Assembly: GCF_016918015.1 (NCBI RefSeq)
Contig: NZ_JAERMK010000001.1
Location: forward strand, 170,225 to 234,224
Direction: 5' to 3'
Length of the DNA: 64,000 nt
Origin: Glycomyces sp. YM15
GTDB lineage: Bacteria > Actinomycetota > Actinomycetes > Mycobacteriales > Micromonosporaceae
A model generated the notes under the pieces. It was not told the DNA's origin, did no database searches, and saw only the letters and a list, made by a program, of their open reading frames with translations. Numbering within the stretch: the first letter of the stretch is position 1; every line of letters begins with the position of its first letter. Below are positions 34,549 to 42,823 of the stretch, in pieces. Made by a program: the position numbers and the translations under genes.

Positions 34549-36147
34549 TCAGGCGGTCGGGACGGGACGGCGGCGGCGCGCGGCCATGCGCAGCAGCGGG
34601 GACCGTCCTTGATTGCCCACCGACCAGAGGTCGTGGCCCGCCACGCCCCAGTGCCCGAGCAGCGCGTTGGCCGCGCAGAACCCCGTCGTGGCGGCTCGTT
34701 CCATCAACGCCGCGGGCAGGTCCACCCGGATGCCGTCGCCCGCCAGCACCAGGGTCGGATCGGCGGTGGTGACTCCCGGCCGGGAGGCGAAGGAGCCGGG
34801 GGCGAACAGCGGGCAGTCGTCCGCCGTCACATGCTCCTGGTGGATGATCTGCGCGTTCCGCAGTTCGGGGTAGACCGCGCGCATCTCTTCGATCATCGCC
34901 TGGGCCAAGGAGGTCTGACCGGCCTCGGTCGCGGCCGGGTCGAGCGCGTAGGCGTGCAGTTCGATGACCGACCCCCCGGTGCGTTCGCGCCATGCGCGGG
35001 CCTCGTCCTCGAACCGGTCGAGCACGCTGATGTTGTCCAGCAGCGCGAACCCGGTGGTACCGAGGAAGGGGGCGCGGTCCTCGCGCGCGGGACGGTCAAG
35101 CCAAACCCTGCTGACCAGGAACGGGGGCGCGTTGCGCAGCGAACCGATGGCTGCCCTCCATGCCGGGTCGCCCAAGTCGGGAGAGGCGGCGACGAGGCCG
35201 CGCAGCGCCCGGACGTCGGTGGCGAGCACGATCGCGTCGAACTCGGCGGCCTCGCCGCCCGCTTGGACCCGGTACCGGCCGCCGGCTCGGTCGATGCGCT
35301 CGACGGGGTTTCGGAGCCGCACCTGCGCGCCCAGCTCCTCGAGGTGTTCGCGCAGCGGCCGCCACAAGGTTTGCGAGAACGGACCGTCCGGGACGTCGAA
35401 CAGCAGGCCCTCGCTCGAACCGAGGAAGTAGATGTGGAACATCGCCGCGAGTTCGGCGGCAGAGAACTGCTTCGGGTCGGCGAAGAAGCTGCGGGAGAAC
35501 ACCTCGAACGCGAGGTGGCGTGCCGCGTGCGGGAATCCGATCGAGTCCAGGTAGCTGGTCGCGTCGACCGAGTCGAGTTCGTCGTAGGTCCGGGGGACCG
35601 ACACGTCGAACAGGGACATGGCCGTCCCGGCGTTCATCTTCCACAGGTCGGCGAGCGCGAACGTCTTGCTGCGCAGGACGAAGGCCGCGACGCTCCAGGG
35701 CGGGGTGAGCGGCAGGCCGGCGAAGGACTCGGCGGTGCCGTCGGCGTGGAGGAGCGGGTAGTCCGCGATCGGTCGCAGCATGCCCAACGCCGGATCCACG
35801 CGGCGCAGCAGCGCCCGCAAGTTGTAGTACTGCCGGAAGAAGGCGTGGAAGCCGCGTGTCATCGTGGTGGGGAAGCCGTCTGCGGTGACCGGCCAGCCGC
35901 GCAGCCGCCCGCCGAGGTCGTCCTCCGCTTCGTACAGGTCGACCGACACACCGCGTTCGGCGAGGGCGACGGCCGCCGCGACCCCTGCGATGCCCCCGCC
36001 GACCACCGCCGTGCGCGGCCGTTCAGGCAAGGCGCCGGCGTCAGGGCGGCCCTTCGGCCCGGGCAGGAGCGTCGCCTCCCGATCGCGACCGGGACGGCCG
36101 CGCGCAGGCACCGGCTGTGGAATATCGGCGGAACTCGTTCGGGCCAT
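34549..36147 (-). CDS. crtU: isorenieratene synthase / beta-carotene desaturase-methyltransferase
   Basis: The ATG at 36147 gives 532 residues; no ribosome site is visible, so the message may be leaderless. After a Pro/Arg-rich N-terminus comes AVVGGGIAGVAAAVALAERG for FAD binding, then the CrtU hallmark blocks TRGFHAFFRQYYNLRALLRR, ARHLAFEVFSRSFFADP and MFHIYFLGSSEGLLFDV. CrtU aromatises beta-ionone rings with a methyl shift, turning beta-carotene into isorenieratene. It is transcribed away from the Rieske gene and towards crtY. The extended upstream reading frame to 36252 is unlikely to be translated, because it overlaps the Rieske start. Confidence 0.9.
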   Translation of the reverse strand: MARTSSADIPQPVPARGRPGRDREATLLPGPKGRPDAGALPERPRTAVVGGGIAGVAAAVALAERGVSVDLYEAEDDLGGRLRGWPVTADGFPTTMTRGFHAFFRQYYNLRALLRRVDPALGMLRPIADYPLLHADGTAESFAGLPLTPPWSVAAFVLRSKTFALADLWKMNAGTAMSLFDVSVPRTYDELDSVDATSYLDSIGFPHAARHLAFEVFSRSFFADPKQFSAAELAAMFHIYFLGSSEGLLFDVPDGPFSQTLWRPLREHLEELGAQVRLRNPVERIDRAGGRYRVQAGGEAAEFDAIVLATDVRALRGLVAASPDLGDPAWRAAIGSLRNAPPFLVSRVWLDRPAREDRAPFLGTTGFALLDNISVLDRFEDEARAWRERTGGSVIELHAYALDPAATEAGQTSLAQAMIEEMRAVYPELRNAQIIHQEHVTADDCPLFAPGSFASRPGVTTADPTLVLAGDGIRVDLPAALMERAATTGFCAANALLGHWGVAGHDLWSVGNQGRSPLLRMAARRRRPVPTA

Positions 36148-36236
36148 GGTGCAATAGTGCCAGCCGCCGAGGACGAGCGCACCAGGACGAGCCCGGCCGG
36201 TGCGCGGTTCTGGGCGTGCGCAATGGAGGTAGTCAG

Positions 36237-37262
36237 ATGTCAATGCGGACAAGTATTCTCGGCAACCTGCCGTTGTCTCGGGTGGCCCCCGCGGAGTGGG
36301 CCGCGCAGCGCCCCACCTATGGCGATGCCAAACCGGAGCTGATCGAGTCGGCCGTCAAGCGCGCGTGCGCCCGTCCCTCCGGCAACTGGTTCGTGCTGGC
36401 CCCGAGCCGCGAGATCCGGGCCGACCGGCCCTTCGGCGCCGCAGTCGGACGGCAGGAGCTCGTGGCCTGGCGCGACGGTTCGCGCCGGATCGTCGTCGGC
36501 CCCGGAGCCTGCCCGCATCTCGGGGCGCCGCTCGCGAAATCGCGCATCGACTGCGGGGCGTTGCGCTGCCACTGGCACGGCCTGGCGCTCACCGGCGACG
36601 GCGGACCCGGGTGGCGGCCTCTGCCCGCCTACGACGACGGCGTGCTCACCTGGGTGCGGCTCGACGAGCTCGGCGGCGAGGAGCCGCTTCCCGAGCCGGT
36701 CATCGCCGCCCGCCCCGCCCCGGCCGCGAGCATCGCCGCGGTCGCCGAACTCACCGGCACCTGCGAACCCGACGACGTGATCGCCAACCGGTTCGACCCC
36801 TGGCACGGCGCGTGGTTCCACCCCTACTCCTTCACACGCCTGACGGTGGTGTCGACACCGCGGGAGGACATGGAGGGCATGCGGGGCGAGCAGGACCGGT
36901 TCGTCGTCGATGTGACCTTCCGCGTCGGCCGCCGCGTAGGGGTGCCTGTCCAGGCCGAGTTCTTCAGTCCCGAACCGCGCACGCTCGTCATGCGCATCAT
37001 CGGCGGCGAAGGCGCGGGGAGCGTAGTCGAGACCCATGCCGTCCCCTCGATGCCCTCCATCGACGGACGGCCGCGCACCCGGGTCGTCGAGGCCACCATC
37101 GCCACTTCGGAGAGGACCGGTTTCAAAGCGGCGCTTCGTATCGCGCCCGCGCTGCGGGTGATCATGCGCCGTGCGGCGGCGCGTCTGTGGCGCGATGATC
37201 TCGCCTATGCGGAGCGGCGCTACGCGCTGCGCTCGGGGCACCTGGAGCCCGAGCGCCCTTGA
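36237..37262 (+). CDS. Rieske [2Fe-2S] protein in the carotenoid cluster
   Basis: 341 residues from the ATG at 36237 (GGAGG eight bases before). The Rieske ligands are Cys92 and His94 (CPHLG) and Cys111 and His114 (CHWHG). The C-terminal two thirds contain FDPWHGAWFHPYSF, IIGGEGAGSVVETHAVPS and MRRAAARLWRDDLAYAERR. Proteins of this kind (DUF5914-like) recur next to crtU in streptomycetes. A mononuclear-iron 2-His-1-carboxylate facial triad, as in ring-hydroxylating oxygenases, is not obvious, so whether it is an oxygenase or an electron carrier is open. It stands 89 bp from the divergent crtU and converges on the methyltransferase gene. Confidence 0.85.
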   Translation: MSMRTSILGNLPLSRVAPAEWAAQRPTYGDAKPELIESAVKRACARPSGNWFVLAPSREIRADRPFGAAVGRQELVAWRDGSRRIVVGPGACPHLGAPLAKSRIDCGALRCHWHGLALTGDGGPGWRPLPAYDDGVLTWVRLDELGGEEPLPEPVIAARPAPAASIAAVAELTGTCEPDDVIANRFDPWHGAWFHPYSFTRLTVVSTPREDMEGMRGEQDRFVVDVTFRVGRRVGVPVQAEFFSPEPRTLVMRIIGGEGAGSVVETHAVPSMPSIDGRPRTRVVEATIATSERTGFKAALRIAPALRVIMRRAAARLWRDDLAYAERRYALRSGHLEPERP

Positions 37263-37272
37263 AGGGGGCGGC

Positions 37273-38007
37273 CTACTCGGCGTCCGGCCGCCGCGCGGTG
37301 AACGTGTGCTCGATGCCGCGCTGCCATCCGCTCATCGTCTCGGTGCGGGCGTCGGTGAAACCGGCCCGCACCAACCGGTCGGCGAACGCTGGCGCGTTGT
37401 CGAACGTGGCCACACTGCGCCAGAGGTGTCGGTACAGCGGCACGTTGCCGCCCTTCGCCGCGGCCAGGGGGATGACGATCCCCCAGCACACGAGCGTCCA
37501 CCGCAGCCGCGCCGACAGGGTGAGGCCCGCGACGTACTCGTGAACGGCGATCGTGCCGCCAGGGCGCAGCAGCGAACGCAGCGTGCGCAGGGGCCCGTCA
37601 GGGTCGGTCAGATTCCGGACCAGGTAGGCGGCGAACACGGCGTCGAAGGGGCCGCCGAGGTCCGCTGCTCCCAACTCCTCCACGGGGAGGTGCACGAACG
37701 CCACGTTCCCGGGCCACCGCTTCGCCCGCGCCTGCTCGAGCATCCCGGCGGAGGCGTCGACGCCGACGACGGTCGCCCCGGGTGCGGCGGACAGCAGCGC
37801 CGCTGTCGAGGCGCCCGTGCCGCAGCCGACGTCCAGCAGGCGCAGTCCGGAACCGTCGGCGGGGAGCCCGAGGCGGCTCGCAGAGACACGGAGGTGCTCG
37901 TGGTAACCGGGATTGCGGTCGGTGAGGGCGTCGTACGCCGAGGCTCCCGCGTCGAACGACGCAGTCACCGTCGCACCGTCGGGACGTCCTCCGTGCTTGC
38001 GGCTCAT
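37273..38007 (-). CDS. class I SAM methyltransferase in the carotenoid cluster
   Basis: 244 residues. Motif I is LLDVGCGTGASTAAL and the post-I acidic residue lies in VVGVDASAGML; RNLTDPDGPLRTLRSLLRPGG resembles UbiE/quinone methyltransferases. By position it corresponds to the CrtT-type methyltransferase of streptomycete isorenieratene clusters, whose exact step is not firmly established. Alternatively it is a quinone methyltransferase. It converges on the Rieske gene with ten bases between stops. Confidence 0.82.
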   Translation of the reverse strand: MSRKHGGRPDGATVTASFDAGASAYDALTDRNPGYHEHLRVSASRLGLPADGSGLRLLDVGCGTGASTAALLSAAPGATVVGVDASAGMLEQARAKRWPGNVAFVHLPVEELGAADLGGPFDAVFAAYLVRNLTDPDGPLRTLRSLLRPGGTIAVHEYVAGLTLSARLRWTLVCWGIVIPLAAAKGGNVPLYRHLWRSVATFDNAPAFADRLVRAGFTDARTETMSGWQRGIEHTFTARRPDAE

Positions 38008-38059
38008 CTCCGCACCCTACCCGCCCATCCCCGAACCGGATCGCACGCCAGCGACACCC

Positions 38060-38221
38060 GTGCGCGAACGTCGCTCATCAACACCGAGACCGGCGAACTG
38101 AAACTGCTCGATCTGGGGTTCAGCTACAGCTTCCGGTCGCTGGCCCGCGGCCCAGAGGGACCGGCGAGGTCACCACCGCAGTGGACCTGCCGAACCCGGC
38201 CAACGAGATGACCGGGATCTG
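38060..38221 (+). pseudogene. protein-kinase-like remnant
   Basis: The plus strand reads TSLINTETGELKLLDLGFSY over about 38070-38130, which resembles the N-x-x-x-G-x-x-KL-DFG segment of Ser/Thr kinases with DLG in place of DFG. After a frame change, GEVTTAVDLPNPANEMTGI runs to a TGA at about 38221. There is no start, no catalytic loop upstream and no domain downstream. The rest of 38008-38395 holds nothing else I can support. Confidence 0.4.
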
Positions 38222-38395
38222 AACGCGCACCAAGCTCCCGCCCGGCCGCCGCAAGCCTCCCTCTGAAGCCTGCGGCGGCCGCAACGGCCGGTTGACGAGT
38301 GCTACCCCTTCGCACACGTCGCCGAAGGGCACCGGGAACGAGAAGAGCCGCCAGGGGATCGCTCTGCGGGCCTGCGTGGTTGCACCGCTGTCCCC

Positions 38396-39943
38396 CTATT
38401 CCGGTGAAGGCGCAGCCTTGCGTTGCGGGCCCCGGAAGAGCACGTAGACCAGCAGTGCCCCCATCACGATGACGCCCGCCCACATCGCTTGCCGCCAACC
38501 GTGGACGAATGACTCCTGGGCGGCCCTGGCCAGCGCCTCCGAGTAGGGGTGGCCTTCGTCCGCGATGGCGAGGGCACCTGCGATGCCCTCGCGCGCCGTG
38601 TCGGCCGCGGCGGCGGGGACGTCGTCCAAGCGCGTGTCGAGCGCGTTCCCGTACCCGGCGGTGAGGACCGCTCCGAGCAGCGCGACACCGAGCGCGGTAC
38701 CGAGCTCCCTGGTGACATCGTTGAGCGCCGAGGCGACGCCTTGTCGTTCACGCGGCAGAGACGCGGTGATGGCCTCAGTGGAGGGCGTCATCGACAGGCC
38801 CATGCCGAGGCCCATGGCGACCATGCCGGGCAGGACGGAGCGGTAGCCTCCGTCGACCGAGACGAAGGTGGCCATGAGGGCGAGCCCGGCGCCGCCGATG
38901 AAGGTCCCGGTCGCCATCGTGGAGCGGGCGCCGATCCTCGCGGCCAGGCGTGGGGCGATGCCGGAGGCGATCATCATCAGCCCGGCCATCGGCATGAGGG
39001 CGAGGGTGGAGCGCAGGCCCGACCATCCGAGCACGGCCTGGAAGTAGGGGAACAGGACCACGAAGATGCCCGCCTGCACCCCGAACACGGCCAGGAGCGA
39101 CACCGAGCCGCTCGCGAGCCCCCGCTTGCGGAAGAGCCTGACGTCGAGCAGCGGTGCCCGCTGGCGCAGTTCCCAAGCTGCGAAACCGACCACGCCTGCG
39201 GCACCGGCCAGGAGGCTCAGCAGTGTCGCAGGTGCGGTCCATCCCCGTTCGGGTCCATCGTGCAGGACGAGGACCAGCCCGACGAGGGCGAGCAGGGATG
39301 CCAGCGAACCGATCAGATCGAACCGGTGGGCTGTCCGCTCGCGCGAGTTCGGAATGGCCCGGAGTGCGATCACCGCGGCCACGACGACGAGCGCGATCGG
39401 CAGGACGAAGAGCCACCGCCAACTCGCCACGTCGACCAGCACGGCCGACAAGTACATGCCGAGGATGCCGCCGCCACCGGCGACGGCGGTCCACACGCCG
39501 ATCGCCTTGGAGCGGTCGTCGTCGGGGAAGGTTGCGGTGATGACCGAGAGCGTGACGGGCATGATCATCGCCGCGCCGACGCCGCTGAGGAATCGCGCCG
39601 CGAACATGACCTCGGTAGTCGGGGCCAGGCCCGCCGCCGCGCTCGCGATGCCGAATACCGCCAGGCCCGCGAGCAGGACCGGTTTGCGGCCCCATCGGTC
39701 GCCGACCGCGCCGAGCGGCAGGAGCAGCGCGGCGAGGGTGACGGTGTAGATGTTGATCATCCACAGCACCTCGCCTTGCGATGCGTCGAAGGCGACGGCG
39801 ACCTGCGGCTGAGCGACGTTCAATCCGGAGACCGACGCGATGACCGCCATGAGGGCGATGCACACTCCGATCAGGATGGTGCGGCGCCGACGCGGGTCGA
39901 TGACGGTCGGGTCATGGGCGGGGATCTGCACAGGCGTGATCAA
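38396..39943 (-). CDS. DHA2-family MFS drug exporter (14 TM)
   Basis: The TTG at 39943 with AGGAAG just upstream gives 515 residues and about fourteen helices. MFS loop motif A reads GAVGDRWGRKPVLL and motif C is in the helix with SGVGAAMIMPVTLSVI, features of proton-driven multidrug exporters such as EmrB/QacA. The C-terminal loop before the last helix (ARAAQESFVHGWRQAMW) is typical of the same group. It is downstream of a methyltransferase gene and both are divergent from an XRE-cupin regulator, which suggests a drug or toxic-metabolite response. Confidence 0.92.
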   Translation of the reverse strand: MITPVQIPAHDPTVIDPRRRRTILIGVCIALMAVIASVSGLNVAQPQVAVAFDASQGEVLWMINIYTVTLAALLLPLGAVGDRWGRKPVLLAGLAVFGIASAAAGLAPTTEVMFAARFLSGVGAAMIMPVTLSVITATFPDDDRSKAIGVWTAVAGGGGILGMYLSAVLVDVASWRWLFVLPIALVVVAAVIALRAIPNSRERTAHRFDLIGSLASLLALVGLVLVLHDGPERGWTAPATLLSLLAGAAGVVGFAAWELRQRAPLLDVRLFRKRGLASGSVSLLAVFGVQAGIFVVLFPYFQAVLGWSGLRSTLALMPMAGLMMIASGIAPRLAARIGARSTMATGTFIGGAGLALMATFVSVDGGYRSVLPGMVAMGLGMGLSMTPSTEAITASLPRERQGVASALNDVTRELGTALGVALLGAVLTAGYGNALDTRLDDVPAAAADTAREGIAGALAIADEGHPYSEALARAAQESFVHGWRQAMWAGVIVMGALLVYVLFRGPQRKAAPSPE

Positions 39944-40013
39944 TGCTCTTCCTTTCGGGGCGTGTGGGATCGGCGCCGTCGGTCGAAGTCCGGGGCGCTG
40001 CCGGCGGTGGCGG

Positions 40014-40643
40014 TCAGACGAGGCGGGTGGCGCGCACGACGACGTCGTGGAGGGCGACGGCCCGTCCGCCGCGGGCGAATTCACGGGAGTGCTCCGCTGC
40101 GGTCTCGATGCGCCAGGTGGTCGGGTCGAGCTCGCTGGTGATGTCCGCGAGGGTGGTCCCGGCTTCGGCGGGAGGGCCGGCGTTTCCGGTGGAGTCGGGC
40201 TCGTGCAGGTGTCCGACGATGAGCAGTGTCCCGCCGGGTGCGACCCACGCCGCGATGCGACGGTAGAACGCCGCCTGCGGCATCGCGGGGTGCGCGTAGC
40301 TGGTGGCGACCAGGTCGAACCGGCGCCCCGGCTCCCAGATGGTCAGGTCCGCCTCGACCCATCGCACGCTGCCGGACAGGGACGCGTTCGCCGCGTCCTC
40401 GGCGTCTCGGGCGAGTGCTCGGGCGGCGATGTCGGCGGCGGTCACGTGCCACCCGCGGGTGGCCAGCCAGATCGCTTCTGCCCCGCTTCCGCATCCGGCG
40501 TCGAGGGCGGTGCCGGGCGTGAGGCCGGCCGTTTCGCGGCCGAGGTAGGGATGCGGAGCGCTGCCGATGTCCTCCGCCGGTGCCGTGCGGCGGTGCTGTT
40601 CCCAGTGTCGTTCCCAGTAGTCCTTGTCGAAGTCGTGTGCCAC
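40014..40643 (-). CDS. class I SAM-dependent methyltransferase
   Basis: 209 residues from a GTG with GGTGGGAG just upstream. DYWERHWEQHRRTAP at the start and ALDAGCGSGAEAIWLATRGW (motif I) are typical of the TehB/thiopurine-S-methyltransferase-like group that methylates small toxic or metal-containing compounds. The target is unknown. It leads the two-gene operon with the DHA2 exporter (70 bp apart) and is divergent from the regulator at 40745, with 101 bp between start codons. Confidence 0.85.
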   Translation of the reverse strand: MAHDFDKDYWERHWEQHRRTAPAEDIGSAPHPYLGRETAGLTPGTALDAGCGSGAEAIWLATRGWHVTAADIAARALARDAEDAANASLSGSVRWVEADLTIWEPGRRFDLVATSYAHPAMPQAAFYRRIAAWVAPGGTLLIVGHLHEPDSTGNAGPPAEAGTTLADITSELDPTTWRIETAAEHSREFARGGRAVALHDVVVRATRLV

Positions 40644-40721
40644 GGTCTCCCACCTCTCACGTAGACGTGTCGCGCTCGTCGGACGATGGTGGCGGATCGA
40701 CCGTCAGATTCGCAAATGCTG

Positions 40722-40735
40722 TTGCCGAATGGCAA
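40722..40735. promoter_or_regulatory. palindromic operator candidate in the XRE/methyltransferase divergent promoter
   Basis: TTGCC-GAAT-GGCAA is a perfect inverted repeat ten bases before the XRE-cupin ATG. A second, related half-site (ATTCGCAA) lies 14-21 bases further upstream and pairs with TTGCCGAAT. Its position suits autoregulation and control of the divergent operon. Confidence 0.55.
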
Positions 40736-40744
40736 AATGGGATC

Positions 40745-41332
40745 ATGGAGCACGATCTCGATCAGACCCTGGACGCCGTCGGCCCGCGCCTCAAGCGCCT
40801 GCGACTCCGCCGTGAGATCACGCTTGCGGACCTCGCCGCCCAGACGGGCATCTCGACCAGCACGCTCTCCAGGCTCGAGTCAGGCCTGCGACGACCCACA
40901 TTGGAGCAGTTGCTGCCGCTCGCACGAGTGCACGGCGTGACGCTCGACGAACTCGTGGACGCACCGCCGACCGGCGACCCCCGAGTCAATCTGCGGCCGG
41001 TCGCCTGCAGCGACGGGTCGGTGATCCTCCCGCTCACCCGCCGCCCCGGCGGCATTCAGGCTTACAAGTTCGTCCTGCCGACCGGCGACGACCGGCAGGA
41101 GCCGCAGCTGCGAACCCACGAGGGCTATGACTGGGTCTACGTTCTCAACGGGACCCTGCGCCTCGTGCTCGCCGAACACGACCTCAGGTTGAAGCCCGGC
41201 GAGGCCGCCGAATTCGACACCCGCACCCCGCACTGGTTCGGCGCGACCCCCGCCGGCCCCGTGGAGTTCCTCAGCCTCGTCGGCAGGCAGGGCGAACGCG
41301 CCCATGTCCGCGCCAGGCCCGCAGTCGGCTGA
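40745..41332 (+). CDS. XRE-family regulator with C-terminal cupin domain
   Basis: 195 residues: an N-terminal helix-turn-helix (about 12-65; LRREITLADLAAQTGISTSTLSRLESGLRRPT) and a cupin beta-barrel (about 110-185; HEGYDWVYVLNGTLRLVL, PGEAAEFDTRTPHWFG). Such proteins sense small molecules through the cupin and repress nearby genes. The ATG lies directly after the palindrome at 40722-40735. Its likely targets are its own gene and the divergent methyltransferase-exporter pair. Confidence 0.9.
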   Translation: MEHDLDQTLDAVGPRLKRLRLRREITLADLAAQTGISTSTLSRLESGLRRPTLEQLLPLARVHGVTLDELVDAPPTGDPRVNLRPVACSDGSVILPLTRRPGGIQAYKFVLPTGDDRQEPQLRTHEGYDWVYVLNGTLRLVLAEHDLRLKPGEAAEFDTRTPHWFGATPAGPVEFLSLVGRQGERAHVRARPAVG

Positions 41333-41412
41333 TCCGTCGTGAACGCGCAGTGCGACATGAACCGGCGCACCACGTCGAGTCGACCGGTGCCGCCGCACGC
41401 TTGAACATTCAG

Positions 41413-41432
41413 ATTTCAAACATTATTGAAAT
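41413..41432 (+). promoter_or_regulatory. inverted repeat, probable GbsR/MarR operator
   Basis: ATTTCAA and TTGAAAT, separated by ACATTA, form a perfect seven-base inverted repeat in an unusually AT-rich promoter patch about 50-70 bases before the regulator ATG. It is flanked by CAGA and TCTG, which extends the symmetry. Confidence 0.6.
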
Positions 41433-41481
41433 TTCTGATGTCTCCAGGTACCGTCGGAACCAGCCGTCGAGAGGAGACGCC

Positions 41482-41949
41482 ATGAGCGGCGAACGCACCG
41501 GCCGCCACGAATACGCCGACGAGATCGGCCTCTACTTCGAGCACTACGGCCTCCCGCGCATCCCCGGGCGCATCCTCGGCTGGCTCCTGGTCTGCGAACC
41601 GCCGCACCAGTCGGCGGAAGAGCTCGCCGAGCAACTGGACATCAGCCGCGGCTCGGTGAGCATGGCGATGAAGATGCTGGCGGCCAACAAGGCCGTCGTG
41701 CGCCAGGCCGTCCCCGGATCGCGGCGCACCCACTGGCGGCTGCGCCCCGGATTCTGGCTCGACGAGGCCGCCGAGAAGGCCAAGCAGGCGCGCGAGTGGA
41801 TCAAGCAGACCGAACGCGGCCTCGACCTCCTGGCCGACTCGCCGCCCGAGTCCCGCCAGCGCCTCGAAGAGGCGAAGGAGATGTACACCTTCCTCGCCGA
41901 GCAGTACGAACGCATCGAATCCCTCTGGCACGAACAGCGAAAGCAGTGA
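41482..41949 (+). CDS. GbsR/MarR-family transcriptional regulator
   Basis: 155 residues. A winged-helix domain contains IPGRILGWLLVCEPPHQSAEELAEQLDISRGSVSMAMKML, the usual GbsR start, followed by an acidic C-terminal helix used for dimerisation. GAGGAG lies 6-11 bases upstream of the ATG. Four bases separate its stop from the ABC ATPase gene, so it heads and probably controls the exporter operon, in the way PadR/GbsR regulators do in multidrug ABC loci. Confidence 0.9.
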   Translation: MSGERTGRHEYADEIGLYFEHYGLPRIPGRILGWLLVCEPPHQSAEELAEQLDISRGSVSMAMKMLAANKAVVRQAVPGSRRTHWRLRPGFWLDEAAEKAKQAREWIKQTERGLDLLADSPPESRQRLEEAKEMYTFLAEQYERIESLWHEQRKQ

Positions 41950-41953
41950 CCCG

Positions 41954-42823
41954 ATGAGCCACGTCATCGACATCGAAGGCCTCACCTTCACCTACCCCGA
42001 GTCCCCCGAGCCGGCGGTGCGCGGCATCGACTTCACCGTCGACGCCGGGGAGGTCTTCGGCTTCCTCGGCCCCTCCGGCGCCGGCAAGTCCACCACCCAG
42101 AAGATCCTCACCGGACTCCTCACGGGCCACGGCGGCTCGGTCTCGGTCTGGGGCAAGGACCCCGCCGACTGGAAGTCCGAGTACTACGAGCGGATCGGCG
42201 TCTCCTTCGAGCTGCCCAACCACTACCTCAAGCTCACCGGCCTGGAGAACCTCCAGTTCTTCGCCTCCCTCTACCCGGGGCCCACCGAGGACCCCATGGC
42301 ACTGCTCGACCGGGTGGGCCTCGCCGACGCCGCCCACACCCGTGTCGCCAAGTACTCCAAGGGCATGCAGATGCGCCTGGTCTTCATCCGCGCCCTCCTG
42401 CACCGTCCGCGGCTGCTGTTCCTCGACGAACCGACCTCCGGCATGGACCCGGCGAACGCCCGCGTCGTCAAGGACATCGTGGGCGAACTGCGGGCCGAGG
42501 GCCGCACCGTCTTCCTCACCACCCACGACATGACCACCGCCGACCAGCTGTGCGACCGGGTCGCCTTCGTCGTCGACGGGCGCATCACCGCCCTGGCCTC
42601 TCCCACCGAGCACAAGCTCTCCCGCAGCCGGCGCCTGGTCACCGTCACCTACCGTCCCGACGGCTCGGACGACCTGGCCGCGAAGGACTTCCCGCTCGAC
42701 GGCCTCGGCGAGGACGGGGCGTTCCTCTCGCTCCTGCGCGAGGCCGCGATCGAATCCGTGCACAGCCAGGAGGCGGACCTGGAGGACGTCTTCATCGACG
42801 TCACCGGAAGGAAGCTGACATGA
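41954..42823 (+). CDS. ABC-2-type exporter ATP-binding protein
   Basis: 289 residues. Walker A is GPSGAGKST, the signature is YSKGMQMRL and Walker B is LLFLDEPTSGMDP, followed by HDMTTADQLCD. The C-terminal extension (about 215-289) is typical of DrrA/YadG-like exporters. It overlaps the first permease by four bases (ATGA). With two permeases following, it forms a heteromeric exporter. Confidence 0.93.
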   Translation: MSHVIDIEGLTFTYPESPEPAVRGIDFTVDAGEVFGFLGPSGAGKSTTQKILTGLLTGHGGSVSVWGKDPADWKSEYYERIGVSFELPNHYLKLTGLENLQFFASLYPGPTEDPMALLDRVGLADAAHTRVAKYSKGMQMRLVFIRALLHRPRLLFLDEPTSGMDPANARVVKDIVGELRAEGRTVFLTTHDMTTADQLCDRVAFVVDGRITALASPTEHKLSRSRRLVTVTYRPDGSDDLAAKDFPLDGLGEDGAFLSLLREAAIESVHSQEADLEDVFIDVTGRKLT

